Source: Glandiceps talaboti (Eukaryota; Hemichordata; Enteropneusta; Spengelidae). From it: a stretch of 64,000 nt of DNA. Each line of letters begins with the position of its first letter. The stretch's first letter is position 1. Shown here piece by piece: positions 38,490-49,000 of this stretch. A program made the position numbers and the translations under genes. The notes below the pieces were generated by a model. It saw nothing but the letters and a program-made list of their open reading frames with translations, made no database searches and was not told the DNA's origin. Where the stretch lies: positions 16,733,142 through 16,797,141 of the forward strand of contig NC_135556.1 of assembly GCF_964340395.1 (NCBI RefSeq). Reading direction: 5' to 3'.

Positions 38490-39823
38490 ATGTATGTATG
38501 TATGTATGTATGTATGTATGTAGTAAGGAGGTGGGATGTGTGTTGTGTTTCTAATCCTAATCCAAAGTAGAGGTTAAAACATGTAAATCCTTGGTAATGC
38601 TTTTTCTGTACTTTTTCTTTTTTTTAAACATTTTGTTGTAGTGGGGCAGTGACCTACAAAGTGAACATGAAAACTTTCTAGTGCAATATTTTGATAATAC
38701 ACCAGTCTTTGTCACAGACTACCCTGCATCACTGAAACCATTCTATGCAAGAGAAAACCAGGACAAGCCTGCCACAGTAAGTACTGTTACATATCTATAT
38801 GTACTGTAGTCTGTAAGGTATGCCGTGAAGGGGCACCCTCACACATCAGAGAGAGTAAAGCAGTGAGAGTGGAGTGACACAACCTATCTTACAGTCTGGT
38901 ATGGTTTCAAAAACATCCCCCAGACAGAAGTGTAGACAAAGTCAATTGCAATATAGGTTCACCTGTTCTGCATTTATATCTACAATTGTTTTCACAGAAA
39001 ACATTATTATAACATGGCACACTATAAAGACTTTCTCAATCTAAAAAATAATTTATTCAGACAAACAGATGGATGGATGGATGGATGGATGGACGGCTAG
39101 ATGGAAAAATTAAACAAGATAACTGATTTCACCTCAGCACCTGACATCAAGAGAAAACTTTGAAAGTAACAAAAGCTGACCTTATTCTTTGGAATATCTA
39201 ATCTTGATTTATCTCTGTTTATATCTTAAGGTTGCTGCTGTAGATTTATTAGTTCCTGGTGTTGGGGAACTATTTGGTGGAAGTCTGAGGGAAGAAAGAC
39301 TTGATCTTCTTCAAGAAAAACTCATAAAGCTTGGCCTTCAAGATGAATATGATTGGTAGGGATATAGTAAACTTGTTAATTACCGGGGGTAGTTATCATT
39401 TTGTAGTACTGAAATACTTTGATTATTTGAGTTTCACTTCTTAGATTGGTCTTATTTATTTTCATGTTTCTTATGTCCTGAACTACCGTATTTTTTTGAC
39501 TCTCAGGAACCCAAAGCTTTTTGAACACTGCCCTCTATTGTAAGGTAACAAAAAAAATGTCCCTGTTGGTTATTAAAGATGGTGCCACCACTAACTTCAC
39601 CAAGTGTGAAGTTAGATTAGTTAGATTCTTCATGATGGATAAATTTGTTTTGTCAACATTTTTTTGTTTCAATTTCAGGTATATAGACTTGCGCCGACAT
39701 GGATCCGTATCACATGGAGGATTTGGTATGGGATTTGAACGCTATTTACAGTGCATTCTGGGAATTCATAATATCAAAGACGTTATTCCGTTCCCACGAT
39801 TTCCTCATTCGTGTATGCTCTGA
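32631..39823 (+). CDS. NARS2: Mitochondrial asparaginyl-tRNA synthetase
   Basis: Twelve exons: 32631-32783, 33069-33178, 33616-33736, 34319-34540, 35170-35291, 36178-36310, 37029-37127, 37689-37726, 38264-38330, 38642-38776, 39231-39355, 39679-39823; spliced 1470 nt, 489 aa (human about 477). Residues 1-45 are Arg/Ser/Lys-rich with few acids, fitting a mitochondrial presequence. Then an OB-type anticodon domain ([20 protein letters not shown] from residue 52) and a class II core: motif 1 region [16 protein letters not shown], motif 2 [18 protein letters not shown] with Arg256, motif 3 [16 protein letters not shown] with Arg463. It charges mitochondrial tRNA-Asn using ATP. The end [13 protein letters not shown] closely matches vertebrate NARS2. 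Introns 3, 5 and 9 begin with tandem repeats. All class II motifs are intact. Confidence 0.96.
33737..34195. repeat. Degenerate donor-anchored repeat in NARS2 intron 3
   Basis: Starting at the 5' splice site of exon 3 (cccagag|gtaagtaatatccatg), the intron contains several worn copies of the same phrase. Examples are ggcaagtgtgaaccagaagt at about 33915, which echoes the exon end GGTAAATGTAACCCAGAGGT, and two copies of gtaagtagtatccatg-like sequence near 34112-34165. Spacing is irregular. Confidence 0.55.
35292..35935. repeat. 21-bp tandem repeat beginning at the NARS2 exon 5 donor
   Basis: About 30 copies of a roughly 21-bp unit (consensus catacatgatatggatcata / ...ggctcaaag). The first unit begins at the splice donor itself: ggtatgaatcatgacatacat aligns to the unit at about 17 of 21 bases. 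A longer period of about 164 bp is also visible: the block around 35451 recurs around 35615. Open frames on both strands through this block are by-products of the 21-base period. Confidence 0.9.
38341..38523. repeat. Composite microsatellite in NARS2 intron 9
   Basis: (GTCT)n, then (GCAT)n, (GTAT)n, (GT)n and (GTAT)n, beginning ten bases after the exon 9 donor. The related frame on the plus strand is not a gene. Confidence 0.97.
38807..38898. mobile_element. Palindromic MITE, copy B
   Basis: 92-bp relative of the elements at 25890 and 51769: left end tagtctgtaaggtatgccgtg, right end tatcttacagtctg. The centre differs and no clear target duplication is left. In NARS2 intron 10. Confidence 0.7.
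39068..39100. repeat. (GGAT)n microsatellite in NARS2 intron 10
   Basis: About seven GATG units, slightly degenerate at the right end. Confidence 0.9.
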
Positions 39824-41940
39824 TAGTATTGTAACTACTGACATTCTAAGCTGTAGTGTCATATTTGATGAGGAGCTCTCAATACTAAACTGACAGACAA
39901 AGTTTTCTGATTTCTAATGCAACTGTGGATAGGTGTATACTGCTATCATTTATGCGTATCACTACGTAAAGTACAAGGAGTAATATGTGTTTCCAGCTAC
40001 TCAGTATTCTGATACATACTATACACTATGTTATACTCCATTTATTAGGAGTGTACACAGTTGTATAGTTTCACCTCTCAGATGACTTGTTTGACCAGGA
40101 ATGTAGGTCACAAGAGTTGAATTCTGTAACGTTTGCCTTCAACTTTGACATTGTAGCAATTCAGAACTTACTCAGTATTCAAACGTTTGCCATGTTTTCA
40201 AGTATTTTAGACTGTATTATATTGTTTTTGTGAAGTATTTTTTTCCTCCCATTGGGAAGAGAAAATGAATAAATTGCCACCACTGAATCCATCTTATAGT
40301 CCAACAAGATTAGATTTGATGCTGGATCCAAGATAATGCCACGCATTCTGTACACACAGATTTTGCAAATGCTATATATACACAGGGAATGGTTATCACC
40401 CGACTGTACCCTGGATTTACAAGTAAAAATTATCATTAGTAGTATTTAGTCTTTGATGTATAAGATCACTCAACAAAAGAGGCCAACATCTCTTTATCAT
40501 GTCACAATGAAAATGTTATTTTCAAATGTTATAGAGACAAAATATTACAACAAAAGCAATTGTCTCACACAGTGCATCTTGAAAGTGGAAAATTTACTAT
40601 TTAGTGTTCGACTAAGATAACAACAGTGATGGGTAGTCATATAAATAAACATTTTTAAAATATACAAATATGCCTAGCAACTCAGACCAGACCCATAGCA
40701 ACAGCAAAATTACAGTGCATGGTGCAAATATGAGAGGTACTAAAATAGTGAACATTTCTAAGTAAACATGTGTACCTAGCAACCAAGACCATGTCTGTTA
40801 CAACAGACAAACAGCATTTTCGATTTCAAATATAACATTAATGGGTAGTCAAGTGAATAAATAACCAAAAAAGGTACATCGATAGCGTGAGCCACTGAAA
40901 AAATGCCCATAGCAACAGCTAAATACTAGTCTTTTACAAAGGTAATACATGTAGCACTGATTAGCCATTAAGTGAGTGAGTGTTCAAAAACTTACAATAA
41001 AAAAAATAAATGACCAATTGTTGATATGCAAAGTTGGTCTAAGTAGATTTTTTTGGTCCAAAAGTGTTTGATTAATTGGATACACCTTGGATGTATATAG
41101 GTGACGAATTCTTGGTTTTAAAAATAGGAATTCTGGTCAAAAGACTTGGGCAAACATTGCTGGGCTGATTAAAGTAATGTTTGTTTCAGGAGGTTTTCTA
41201 CTTTGTCAAGTCTGGAAATTTTGTAAGCAAAGAATAAGATTAGTTTGATTAATTTTCAACGAAAGGAAATTGAAAACAAAATCTTATGGATAGGCTTATT
41301 CTGTATAAGTTATGTTGTACAATGTACTTCTTGTGATGGCAAACCACAAAGCCAAATTGTAGTTTTTGTCAAGATGTCAAGATGTCCGAGTTGTCAGAGG
41401 ATTTTTTCAAAAAGACTTGGTTCTTTTCATTCCACCAAGGAATAAAGTTACATTTTAAAGTTTATTTCTGTGCATTTGAAAAATAATCATGATAGGCAAT
41501 CACAAAAGATGAAAGGAAATGTGCTACGAAGCAAATGTTGTTAAACCGCGCTTATTATGGAATCTTAAACTTGAGGGAGAGCGCGAGAAGTGGGTTTTAT
41601 TCGTAATGGACCATAACAAGCGCTAACAAAAGTTGTTTGACGGTCAGAAACAGAGATACCAATAAGTTCAAAAGTTGGTTACCAAACTTCTGATATTTAG
41701 GCAGTGTGTCACATGACACCAACATTTGATTAAAACAATGGGTGTACATGGAGTTTGACAAACCATGGACTAACTGAAATGAGAAGTTCAAATAAAAAGC
41801 ACTTTATGGCGAGAGGGTCAAAATAAAGACAAGACAATTAACCTGACATCACCATAATCATAAACATTCATATTCTATCAATGTCTAGACCTTTCCTCGA
41901 TACTTGTAACGAATTTTAGGAACGTGTACAAGGTAGGCCT
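39824..41940. other. NARS2 downstream region
   Basis: No gene was recognised. It should contain the NARS2 3' UTR. Two related blocks (about 40626-40760 and 40838-40930) share atgggtagtca and agcaac phrases (cctagcaac, ccatagcaacagc). The right end merges into the remnant of a LINE. Confidence 0.5.
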
Positions 41941-41944
41941 AGAT

Positions 41945-44584
41945 AGTTACTTTTGTTCATTAACCAGATCCTGATAAAATTTCCTATAGTGGTGTGATCG
42001 ATATTGGGATAAGTGACCACTGCATGGTCTACTGTACTAGAAAGATTACTCGTCAAAAAATAAATCAGCATAACAGTGTAAAACTAAGGTCATTGAAGTC
42101 TTACTCCAAGGAGGGTTTTCATGAAAAACTGCGAGAAGCAGACTGGATTAGCGTTATTGAATGTGAGGATGTCGATTCTGCTTGGAATACTTTTAAATCG
42201 TTATTCATTAAAGTACTTTAGATCAAATAGCTCCTTTAAAGGAGATCCGTCTGAAACAAAAATCAGAACCATGGTTTGATGATAGTATCTTAAACAGTAT
42301 AAGAAAACGTGATACACTTTTCTCTACATTTAAAAGGTCTAATAACACTGATATCTACAATGAATATAAAAAAGAAAGAAATAATACTCAAAGGCTGATT
42401 GACGATGCAAAAAGGATGTATTTCAGTGCTCAACTTGAGGAGGGAAAATATTGTCCAAAGAAGATCTGGAAAACGTTAAAGGAGCTTGGCTCCTCTTTAA
42501 AATCTAAAACGTCAGCTAAATCCTTTGGCCTTTCAGACAATGGGTCAATCATATTTGATAAATCAAAGGTTGCCCAAAAGTTCAACTATTTTTTCACTAC
42601 TGTGGCTACAAGTTTGGTGCAGAAACTCCCTACTGGCACAGGTCGATTTAACATACCGAGTGTGGAACGATTCTATGCTAATAGGGGTGTTCTTCCAAAC
42701 TCGTTTAGTTTATCTCTTGTTAGTGAGGACATCGTTTGCAAAGTTCTCCAAAATATTAAATCTGCAAAAGCCACTGGGCTAGATGGCATACCGGCCAGAT
42801 TCGTAAAAGATGCAGCCGAAATTATTGCCCCTCATCTACAGCATATAATCAACTTGTCACTTAAGTCGGGGAAAGTGCCCAATGATTTGAAGAATGCACG
42901 AGTAGTCCCTTTGCATAAAAAGGGCAATAAAACTGATGTCAGTAATTACCGTCCCGTGTCTATTTTAAGCATAATTTCTAAAGTCTTTGAAAAAGTCGTA
43001 CATGATCAGGTGTCTAAGTATGTTGAAGATTCGAACCTTCTGTATATGTATCAATCTGTGTTTCGTTCGTCTTATTCTACCGATAGGTGTTTAATGGTCT
43101 TAACAGATCACATACGTATGGAAATGGATAAGGGGAAATTTGTAGGAATGGTCATGTTGGACTTACAGAAAGCTTTTGACACGGTGAACCATGAGATTTT
43201 GTTAGGTAAATTACAAGCCATAGGTATGGATGACTCAGCTGTAGATTGGTTTTCATCTTACTTGACCGATAGAAAGCAACTTGTAGATGTGTCAGGTATT
43301 TCGTCTGATGTTGAAAATATTTGTTGTGGTGTTCCACAAGGTTCCATTTTGGGGCCACTGTTGTTTTTGATTTATGTTAATGATATGGAAATTGCTGTCA
43401 GCTGTAAACTTTTCCTGTATGCTGATGACTCCGCCTTGTTAATTTCTGGTAATAAGCTTGTAGAGATCGAGAAGCTTTTAGGTAAGGAACTCATGTCAGT
43501 TAGTGAATGGTTAGTTGACAACAAATTATCATTACATCTAGGAAAAACCGAATCAATTCTGTTTGGCTCAAAACGTAAACTTAATTCCAACACTAAACTT
43601 AATGTTGTATGTAACAATACCCAAATCACTCACAAAACATCAGTCAATTACCTGGGAGCAGAATTAGACCAATCGCTTGGTGGTGAGGGCATGGCTGAAA
43701 AGGTTCTCAAAAAGGTTTATGCCAGACTGAAATTTCTATATCGAAAATCTAAATTTTTGGATTTTAACACTAGGAAATTGTTGGCTTCAGCCCTAATTCA
43801 ATGCCATTATGACTATGCATGCTCCTACTGGTACAAAAGCCTAACCCGACGTACAAAATCTAAACTACAAATCTCTCAAAACAAACTGATCAGATTTGTG
43901 TTAAACTTGCATCCAAGAACTCATATATCCTACACACACTTCAAACAACTAGGATGGCTTCCTATTGAACAACGAGTTGAACAGCTAAAACTAAATCATG
44001 TTTATAAAGTGCTGAACGGTAATGCACCCAGTTATCTTTCCGATCATTTCAGCCTAACCAGTAGTAGGCATTCATACAACACCAGATCTAGTTCTTCCTC
44101 TATTTATATTCCAACCTTCAATACTCAAAGTCAACATTCATTCCGTTTATCTGGCGCAAAAATCTGGAACAGTCTACCTTCGTGTATTCGTAATGTCAGC
44201 TCTTTGCAACTTTTTAAGAAAAGTGTTAAAGCTTTTATGTACGAGAAATTGTATGAATTGGAAGAAAGTGAGTTCGTTTATTTACTGTAGGCTGGCCTCG
44301 CTCCATATGTAGTAGCCGGGTCAGTCAGTTTTTTTTAGTATATTCTGTCTGCTATGTAGTTTTTTGTTTTGTTTTTTTTGGGTTTTTTTCCGTCGTTTTT
44401 TATGCTATGTAATGTTTCATGTTGGAGGACCACAATGGAAATAAGTTGTTAAAACTTTTTTGTGTTATCCTCGGCAAAGGTATTCCATGCTGTATTTGTT
44501 TGTTTGTGAAAGCTGTAGTGTTATTTCCGTTTTTGTTTTTTTTGGGTTTCGTGAATATTTTTTGCCAAATAAAATCAAAATCAA
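41945..44584 (+). mobile_element. 5'-truncated LINE (CR1/Jockey-like group)
   Basis: The copy starts within the endonuclease domain and runs through reverse transcriptase to a short tandem tail, ataaaatcaaaatcaaa, ending near 44584. Such short-unit tails rather than poly(A) are usual in CR1/L2-like LINEs. The left boundary is approximate. No target duplication was recognised. Confidence 0.8.
41994..44290 (+). pseudogene. LINE ORF2 fragment: endonuclease end plus reverse transcriptase
   Basis: First part 41994-42221 gives the end of the AP-endonuclease domain (GVIDIGISDHCMVYC, with the SDH motif). The frame changes by one base near 42219 (probably one T lost in a T run), after which it is open to 44290 (about 690 codons). 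Reverse transcriptase motifs: VVPLHKKG, NYRPVSIL, LDLQKAFDTVNHEIL, GVPQGSILGPLLFLIYVND, LYADDSALLI. The C-terminal part ends in the usual SFRLSGAKIWNSLP block of this group. An in-frame stop also lies upstream at about 41961. Not host coding; a recent but damaged copy. Confidence 0.85.
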
Positions 44585-45117
44585 ACCACGTCCCCCTAAT
44601 CATGGAAGTGTCATCCATGATAGACTACCATGCCCTCATAAGTAAAGTTGAAGGTCTAAATTAAAAAATTCCAATGGTTTAAAACCAAAAGACGTGATGA
44701 CTCCCTGAAACTCTAAAGTAAACCTAATTGCTTTGCATTTACATGTAAATTGTTCTGTTTTTAAAGGTACATTGTATACTGTTCCGGTCAACTACGGATA
44801 AACTCATCGACCCCAATGAGAAATCGATAATTTATTACAAAGCCTGGCTTTCAAGAGGGAGATATCAATCGATAGATCGATACTACCATTTACAAATGAA
44901 CAAATTAATTATCATTACATGTATTAAAATACAGTATTCTGGTTTGTACAATATATATCTTCGAAGCTTCCCCGGATCTATCATCATAACCCTGGGATGA
45001 CAAATTTGAAGATTTGTACTACTACTAGACATATTATTGGACTAGGGTTACTATACTATAGTACTAGCAGTAGCAAGTCGTTCACTCACTTGATCCCAGG
45101 CCCTGCCTACCTACCAT

Positions 45118-45900
45118 GCATATTTATTTATTTATTTATTTATTGATTACACGTAACAAAACCCTGGGGATTTGTTAAAGGTACAAATAAAATAAAATTG
45201 GGGAAAAAAATCATAATAATAGCACTTATAGGCTTTTCAAAAGTAACATTACACATCATAATAAAGACTACAAAACAAAACAAACAACAACAATAACTAT
45301 TCAACGAGTTGAAACATAATATTAATGAAAAAAATAATAATGAAGGGTAATTAGACATTTCAAATTATATATTATGAGTATTTTGTAGGTGGTGCTCCCT
45401 TTTTATATTACTAAGTTTGATATATTTTCCAAGTGCGATAATTAGAGTTTTGTTGCTCATTATTTCTTTAAATTGTTGTTCTTCTGTCAAGTTTCTGTAA
45501 TTATTAATATGTTTAGCAGCTTCACTAAAGAGGTCATGCCTGAGTAAATTATACAGGGGACACTGTAATATAAAGTGTTTTTCATCTTCTACAAGGGTTG
45601 AGTTGCATATTTTACATAATCTGCTTTTAGCTGGTATTTTGTGATGACGACCCTTTTCAATTTCAAGTCTGTGGTCACTTAGTCTGAATTTACAGATTAT
45701 TGATCGCAATTCTGGGTTATTTAATTTTTCTAGATAAGGTTCAAGCTTAAAATCTAATTTAATGAGTTTGTATGTTCTGAGTTTGCAGTTATTATTTCCA
45801 TTTTCCTCTCTGTTATTTAAGCTGTTTTTCCACTGTGAGATGAAGCTTGCTTGTTGCTGATGTTCAATGTTGATTATTAACATATCATTAACATTTTATT
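45118..45900 (-). mobile_element. 5'-truncated LINE fragment (C-terminal domain and 3' end)
   Basis: On the minus strand an open frame 45883-45365 (172 aa) has the same C-terminal arrangement as the intact LINE at 47812: FRLSDHRLEIEKGRHHKIP, then Cys-x2-Cys (CKIC) and a His-x4-Cys-type end (HFILQCPLYNLLRH), a probable zinc-binding fold. It is followed by a 3' region ending in a (AATA)n tail (45118-45144, seen as ttta repeats on the plus strand). All endonuclease and reverse transcriptase parts are missing. Confidence 0.75.
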
Positions 45901-46059
45901 TGAATACCGACGAGGTCAAAAGCCGCTGTGAGCTAACGGAACGCGTGGGTTCACTGATCGCTGAACAACTGCAGACGCGCGAAACCCTCAGCAGTCAGTG
46001 CTAGTGCCCAGTACTACTACTGTATTGTATCTCTGTCAAGTTCACCTTATCATTGCACC
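45901..46059 (+). promoter_or_regulatory. Probable transglutaminase promoter/leader
   Basis: Only 160 bases separate the LINE fragment from the transglutaminase ATG. The stretch is richer in CpG than its surroundings (gacgcgcgaaac near 45973). No TATA box is clear. So the promoter is either compact or includes LINE-derived sequence. Confidence 0.35.
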
Positions 46060-49000
46060 ATGCCCAGGAGTCGAAGAGCCCGTACTGTGAGTGAAGAACG
46101 CCATGGACGGAAACCGTACTCGTATGAGTCGGCAACGCCAGGACGTCGGGTTGTATCCACAGAGGAGTTCGAATTCCCCCTGCCTCCTGAAACAGGTTAG
46201 TTCTTCCCAGAATGGACCCATGGTTTAAAAACGAAAGCAGCTGTCAACAAAGCAAGGAGCGACACTTAATTCCAAATTCATATTTTTCACGGTCTTCTCA
46301 TTCAAATTGACTAGCACATGAACGAAATTGTTTGACAGAAATGGCTAAGCCAAAGGACCGAGTTACAAAAACCAGAAGTACTCATTTTTTGAAATTTCGG
46401 CAAAGACGACTTGAAAGTACGGTGAAGCATGGAGGACGTGAAATTTGCATATGAAAGGTGATTGCATAACTGGGTCTCTCATTCAACATGTGTGTAGAGT
46501 AGAGTCTGTAAACAAAGGAATCGGTATATATAATTGAATTTAAAGAATTAATGCCCAAGACGCTTTTGTTTGTATTTGACAAAAAGCAATTAATTAGTTT
46601 TTAAGAAGATTGCTAGCTGTGCACCTATTGGCTGTTCAGGGATAATAGGAAATGTTTGTTTGCTGTTTTCAATTTGAATAGGTTGTGTTAGCTCAGTTGT
46701 GCACTGGGAGAGGGTACTTATCAATTCTACAGATATTCATTGTGGGCACAGACAAGTATAGAGTTGTGGGTAACCTATAGACAGCCTTTTGATAGACCAT
46801 TTCCCCTCAACTGTCTATGCTTACAGTAATAAATGCTGCTACCATATAGTAATATACAATGTGACACCAGTCAAATTCCAGTTTGTTTTTGTTCACCATA
46901 TTTAGATAGGAAAACAGTTTAGAATGTATTCTGTTATGAATATATGTTAAAGTATAGCATATATTGTATTTATGAATAGAAGTTTTTATTTTATGTGCAT
47001 GTGCACACACACATATACAAACACATACATACATACATACATACATACATACATAAATACATACATACAGACATACATACATACATACATACATACATAC
47101 ATACATACATACATACATACATACATACATACATACATACATACACATGCACACACAAATAAAAATATATTTGTGCATGCATGCGCACAAGCACAAACAA
47201 AACAAACACAATACATCCAAGTGTTTTGTACGAACGGTATTAGGCAGATAAAATCTACCTTAGTTCCTAAAATCATTTTAATACTTGTGTTGATTACTGA
47301 AATTAGGGTATAATGTACTATGTTAGCCTTACCATATATTCCCCTTTGTGTTACTGGGGTTACCAAACCTTAGTAAAAACACCAACACACACCTACAGGT
47401 AGGAAGCCTGTCATCAACCTGTAAATTGAATTCATCCAAAAATTCATCCCAGTATAATTGTTTTCTGCCTAGAAAATATTCAAAAGTTGTTGGACTATGT
47501 ATTATTGAACCTATTTTGATTAATTATAATAATTTTTTGAACCAACTCCTCAGTGAAACTTTGGAGAGTTTGCAATTGTTGTAAAGGAGGAATTATGTTG
47601 GCTATAAAGTGGTATATGGATAAGGATTGGGGATTTTTTAATGTATAAATATCACGACTTACTACTTGAAAAATCAATGTGAAACAACATATGCCAAGTC
47701 TTTGTTATTGTGTGTACAATAGCAAACATATTATCTTTTTTTTTTTTTTTTTTTTGCTTTTGAAGTGTAATGAATTAGAAATACAGACTTGGTTAGTGTT
47801 ATTTCATATTGTAACATCAATATAGAGTCTATGCGCCTGAGGCCATGGAATAAGTATCGCTGGAAGCCACATTTTAGTGAGTCGTTTTCCACTAAACTCC
47901 ACGATGACTTTTTCAGTACTAGTTATCACCATTTTTACGATGCTATCGAGGGTTTGAACCCCGATAGAGCTGTCAGTATTTTGACCGAAAGTTATTGCAG
48001 AGCAGGTGTGGATATGCAAATATCAAGTGCAAACAAACGACGTAATAATGCAGGTGACGGTAACCAGGCATGGTGGAACAAGGACTGTGAATTAGCTAGA
48101 TGTAATAAGTTCAAATCACTAAATTCTTTTCGTATATCAAACACAGTGGGCGACTTAGTCAAGTACATAGATGCAAGAAACGGTTTTAAACAGCTTTGTA
48201 AGGAAAAGGCAAAATTGTACAAAGACAGACTCCGTGGAAGATTATTAGAACAAGCAAATAATCAAAGTAATTTCTGGAGCGTAGTTAAAGAGATAAGAGG
48301 AAGTAGTAAAGGTAACACAGTGTGTGAAAAGATAGCGTCAAGACAATGGTTTGATTATTTTAAAGAGTTATTGAACATCCCACCCGATACAGTTAGCACT
48401 GAGTTTGATAGACGAATTACCCATGATTTAGAAATACATGACGGTGACTGTGAATTGTGTAATATGAATTTACCATTGCATGTAAATAGAGAAATCACAG
48501 TTGAGGAAGTTGTTAAATGTGTCAAGAACTTACCGAATTGTAAATCGCCCGGTCCAGATGGGGTTGTTAACGAAATGTTCAAAAATAGTGATGTTGATTT
48601 ATTCGAATGCATGTGTGACCTTTTCAATTTAATTTTAAGTACTGGTAACTTTCCAACCAGCTGGGGAAAGGGTATCATATACCCCCTACACAAAAAAGGT
48701 CCTATTACTGATGTTAATAACTTTCGTGGTATTTCTTTACTTTCATCTCTGAGTAAGATTTTTACAAAAATTATCAATGATCGGCTGGTTGAATGGGCAA
48801 CAGAATCTGATCTAATTATTGAAGCACAAGCTGGTTTCAGGAAAGGCTACAGTACCATGGACAATATTTTTATGTTACAGGCTGCCGTGCAAAAATACCT
48901 TTCACAGAAAGGAGGTAGATTACATTGTATTTTCATAGATTTTTCTAAAGCGTTTGATCGTGTAACACACAGTTATTTATGGTATAGACTGATTTCGTAT

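Noticed and set aside
38181-38570. Frame rich in CVCV/CLSV and MYVC repeats
   Set aside because: It overlaps NARS2 exon 9 in another frame and is filled by a compound microsatellite.
46807-47366. Frames coding (YVCM)n or (HTYI)n on both strands
   Set aside because: Translation of a CATA microsatellite.
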